Assembly (NCBI GenBank): GCA_023415815.1
Contig: JAEZJL010000030.1
Span: 1-24,683 of the forward strand
DNA length: 24,683 bases
Direction: 5' to 3'
From: Bacillota bacterium
Lineage (GTDB): Bacteria > Bacillota > Clostridia > Acetivibrionales > DTU013
In this document: positions 22,605-24,683 of the stretch, piece after piece
Position numbering within the stretch: the first letter of the stretch is position 1
How the letters are laid out: each line of letters opens with the position of its first letter
Translations under genes and position numbers: made by a program
The notes under the pieces: model-generated
What the model saw: the letters and a program-made list of their open reading frames with translations, nothing else
Database searches by the model: none
Told to the model about the DNA's origin: nothing

Positions 22605-24000
22605 TTTTTACACTTCCTTTCTCGTTCCGGTAATAGCGGTACAATATGTTCACATAGATGAAGACCCACACTACAAGGATATTTCCGGTTTTCAGCACGA
22701 AGGGCAGCCCGGAGGCGCTTGCGGCGGAGGCCAGCAGGATCAGGGAGAGCAGCATGAACAGACCGCAGGCTAGGGAGATTCTGTTCATCCCGGCATTGAG
22801 CCTCCCCAGTCCGGCAAAGCCCGCAAATGCAAGCAAAAATCCGGCTGCGGCCATAATGAGCAACGGCCATCCCGTAAGCATGCCGACGCCGTCCAAAAGC
22901 GCCGTGGCAGTATCCCCCGCATACGCCTGACTTCCGATCCCGCTGCGGACGCCGTTCTTCAGGAGCTCAATATAAAAGGATACATCGATCAATTCCTCCG
23001 GTATAAGCGCCGGAGGTATGTACAGGCTGAAGCGTATGCCCGCGCCGACAAAAATCAGCGCGGTTGCGGCGCTCAGGAGCTTCAGCGCCGCAATAACCAT
23101 CCTTCCGCCGTTCTTTCTTATTACATTCGACAGATAGTCCGCCCTGCATTCCCTGCGCAGTACGGCAGCAGTCTCTGCCACCGTGTCCTTGAGCCATGAA
23201 AGCAGGATCAGTATCACAACGCCTCCAAGTATAAACACAAGCATTCCCGGCTTTTGCTCCAGCAGAGCCCGCGTTATGTTATAGTCCTCGATGCGGTAAT
23301 CGGAAGGATCCCTGCCCGCCTCCTGCAGCGCTTCGGCGATCAGCTTCCTGTTATTGTCCAGGGTACTCCGGTCCTCCGTCATTAGTTGAAAGGACGGGAT
23401 TCCGGCGCTTCCGTCCAGCTCAAAAAGCCTTGCGCCCGGGATGAACACCGCCGGGAAGCCGTCGTCCGCCAGGCTGCTCAATATGGAAGCGTCTCTTTTT
23501 ACAACACCGACGATCTTGAATTTCACACCGTATATTCCCAGCGTTTTTCCGACCGCGTCGACAGACCTGAAGGCATTCCACGCGAGCCTGTCGTCGATCA
23601 CGGCCACATTGGCCCCCTCCCGCTCGGCGGTTTCGGTGAAAAAGCCGCCGCAAAGCATATCCATACGTAAAAAGCGGGGGAGCATATAATTCGTCCCTGT
23701 GACCGTTGAAACAATGCTTGCGTCCCCAGCTTTCACCGTGACCCCGGAAAGCGCCGGCCGGGCGGTATAGGTGAACTCCTCCGTCCCGAAGCTTCCGGCG
23801 AGGCTTTTGACCTCGCGCGGCGTCAGGCCGGAGCCGCTTTGCGAACCGGTTGCCTTCGCTGTGATGACAGCCTTGTTCATACCGTTGCCGCCGTTCAGCA
23901 ATACGCCCTTTTCGGTCAGGGAGGCCGGCGCCGTCACGCAGGAGAGCAGCAGGAAGATACCGCCGAATATTGGAATCAGCGCTCTGTTCGCTGTTTTCAT
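22597..24000 (-). CDS. MacB/FtsX-like ABC permease without a nucleotide-binding domain
   Basis: The 467-residue membrane protein has one N-terminal span (about 8-25), then a large extracellular domain (about 30-250) like the MacB periplasmic core: MLCGGFFTETAEREGANVAVIDDRLAWNAF is split by the usual pattern, followed by VGKTLGIYGVKFKIVGVVKR. About five further spans follow (near PGMLVFILGGVVILILLSWL, LLSAATALIFVGAG, PLLIMAAAGFLLAF, SLACGLFMLLSLILL and ILVVWVFIYVNILY); MacB itself has three. There are no Walker motifs, so an ATPase must be encoded elsewhere or not exist. GGAGG fixes the ATG at 24000. It is 34 bases after a HlyD-like adaptor gene, the classic MacA-MacB pairing, and overlaps the lipoprotein gene. 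Likely role: export or mechanotransmission across the envelope. Confidence 0.82.
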   Translation of the reverse strand: MKTANRALIPIFGGIFLLLSCVTAPASLTEKGVLLNGGNGMNKAVITAKATGSQSGSGLTPREVKSLAGSFGTEEFTYTARPALSGVTVKAGDASIVSTVTGTNYMLPRFLRMDMLCGGFFTETAEREGANVAVIDDRLAWNAFRSVDAVGKTLGIYGVKFKIVGVVKRDASILSSLADDGFPAVFIPGARLFELDGSAGIPSFQLMTEDRSTLDNNRKLIAEALQEAGRDPSDYRIEDYNITRALLEQKPGMLVFILGGVVILILLSWLKDTVAETAAVLRRECRADYLSNVIRKNGGRMVIAALKLLSAATALIFVGAGIRFSLYIPPALIPEELIDVSFYIELLKNGVRSGIGSQAYAGDTATALLDGVGMLTGWPLLIMAAAGFLLAFAGFAGLGRLNAGMNRISLACGLFMLLSLILLASAASASGLPFVLKTGNILVVWVFIYVNILYRYYRNEKGSVKND

Positions 24001-24034
24001 AATGCTCCCTCCTTTCGCCTGATTTGGCGGCCTG

Positions 24035-24683
24035 TCACTCATTTTCAAGCATCACCCTCATACCGTCCGAGAGGGGCTTGTCACTGCCGGTCACGACCCT
24101 GTCATAATCACTCAAACCGCTCAGTACGGCCGTATTTGAATTGTCCGAGTCTCCCTTTGTCACCTTCACCCTGCGGACAAAAAGCTCGTTGCCCAGCGGC
24201 CCCTTCTTCTCCTGCAAGACATAGACAAAATAATCCAGCATCTCCTGGCCGACCGCCGAGTTTGGAACCAACGTGCCATAAGCCTCCGTACTCTTTTTGA
24301 TATCCGCCGACCCGCTTTCTCCGCCGATCAGGTTCTCCGGAGGTATGTCTATCACAACCTCCTTTTTGACGCCCCTCTCCTCCGCGCTTTCGGCAATCTC
24401 ACTGACCGTCCCCTGCAGGGTGTAGCCCTCGAGGCTGTCAAGGGAAACCTCCGCCTCGTCGCCGACGGACAGCAGCCCTGCGGCTTCGCTGTCGACCGCG
24501 GCGCAAAATTCAAAGCCCTCCGACGTATCCGCCAGTACGAATAACGGTTTTGAGGCGTTTGCAACGCTCCCCTCGGTGAAATTGAGCTCCATTACCGTCC
24601 CGTCCGCGGGAGCCGCGGCATGCCCGAATTCCATCTCCTTTTCGAGCTTCTGCAGCTTCCGCTCCTGCATTTCAAGCTCGTAC
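24035..24683 (-). CDS. HlyD/MacA-like membrane fusion (adaptor) protein, C-terminal part
   Basis: The gene is cut by the right edge; about 215 residues remain. The visible part starts in a charged helical hairpin (YELEMQERKLQKLEKEMEF), passes through the second lipoyl half-motif APADGTVMELNFTEGSV, then a barrel domain (about 45-110 of the visible part) and a membrane-proximal domain ending LSDGMRVMLENE, the order seen in MacA-type adaptors. LVPNSAVG and the VVTGSDKPLSDGMRV ending match the family. In Gram-positives such adaptors work with ABC permeases in export of peptides or other molecules. It is the first visible gene of the operon with the MacB-like permease and the propeller lipoprotein. 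An ATPase gene may lie just outside. Confidence 0.85.
   Translation of the reverse strand, partial: YELEMQERKLQKLEKEMEFGHAAAPADGTVMELNFTEGSVANASKPLFVLADTSEGFEFCAAVDSEAAGLLSVGDEAEVSLDSLEGYTLQGTVSEIAESAEERGVKKEVVIDIPPENLIGGESGSADIKKSTEAYGTLVPNSAVGQEMLDYFVYVLQEKKGPLGNELFVRRVKVTKGDSDNSNTAVLSGLSDYDRVVTGSDKPLSDGMRVMLENE

Overview
The window reads as chromosomal DNA of an anaerobic Firmicute, most likely a Clostridia member. Reasons: strong AGGAGG-type ribosome binding sites before most genes, a mix of ATG, GTG and TTG starts, lipoprotein signal peptides, ABC sugar permeases without a dedicated ATPase, and a possible cyclic-peptide (AgrD-like) gene at the left edge. Base composition varies: most enzyme genes are fairly GC-rich, while the left-edge membrane gene, the AraC gene and the LacI promoter region are AT-rich. 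I see no rRNA, tRNA, CRISPR array, insertion sequence or phage gene.

Layout. (1) 1-926: a multi-spanning membrane protein resembling the sensor half of an AgrC receptor, followed by the first codons of a small gene that could be its peptide precursor. (2) 1050-4535: a sugar/polyol module. A zinc-type dehydrogenase and an FGGY kinase form one minus-strand operon, with a divergent GntR/UTRA repressor; a 20-bp palindrome lies over the operon's -35 box. (3) 4591-5985: a MATE exporter with its own promoter. (4) 6131-9043: a lactonase and a HAD phosphatase, divergent from an AraC-GyrI-like regulator. (5) 9188-18722: a ten-gene minus-strand operon (VOC protein, sugar-binding lipoprotein, two permeases, SDR, GH1 beta-glucosidase, second VOC protein, second SDR, zinc dehydrogenase, Gfo/Idh/MocA oxidoreductase). 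A LacI regulator (19128-20165) faces it across a 405-bp control region. (6) 20322-24683: the end of a minus-strand operon encoding a HlyD-like adaptor (cut by the window edge), a MacB/FtsX-like permease and an unusual lipoprotein joining a beta-propeller to an ABC solute-binding domain.

How the parts may work together. Region 5 takes up an unphosphorylated glycoside, hydrolyses it with GH1, and carries four oxidoreductases plus two metal-dependent VOC enzymes. Its set (LacI, SBP, two permeases, Gfo oxidoreductase, Zn-dehydrogenase, glycosidase) parallels the E. coli ycj cluster, which handles glycosides through 3-keto intermediates, but the VOC and SDR pairs are different parts. Region 6 is the best candidate for an undescribed system: an adaptor and a mechanotransmission-type permease translationally coupled to a propeller/solute-binding lipoprotein.
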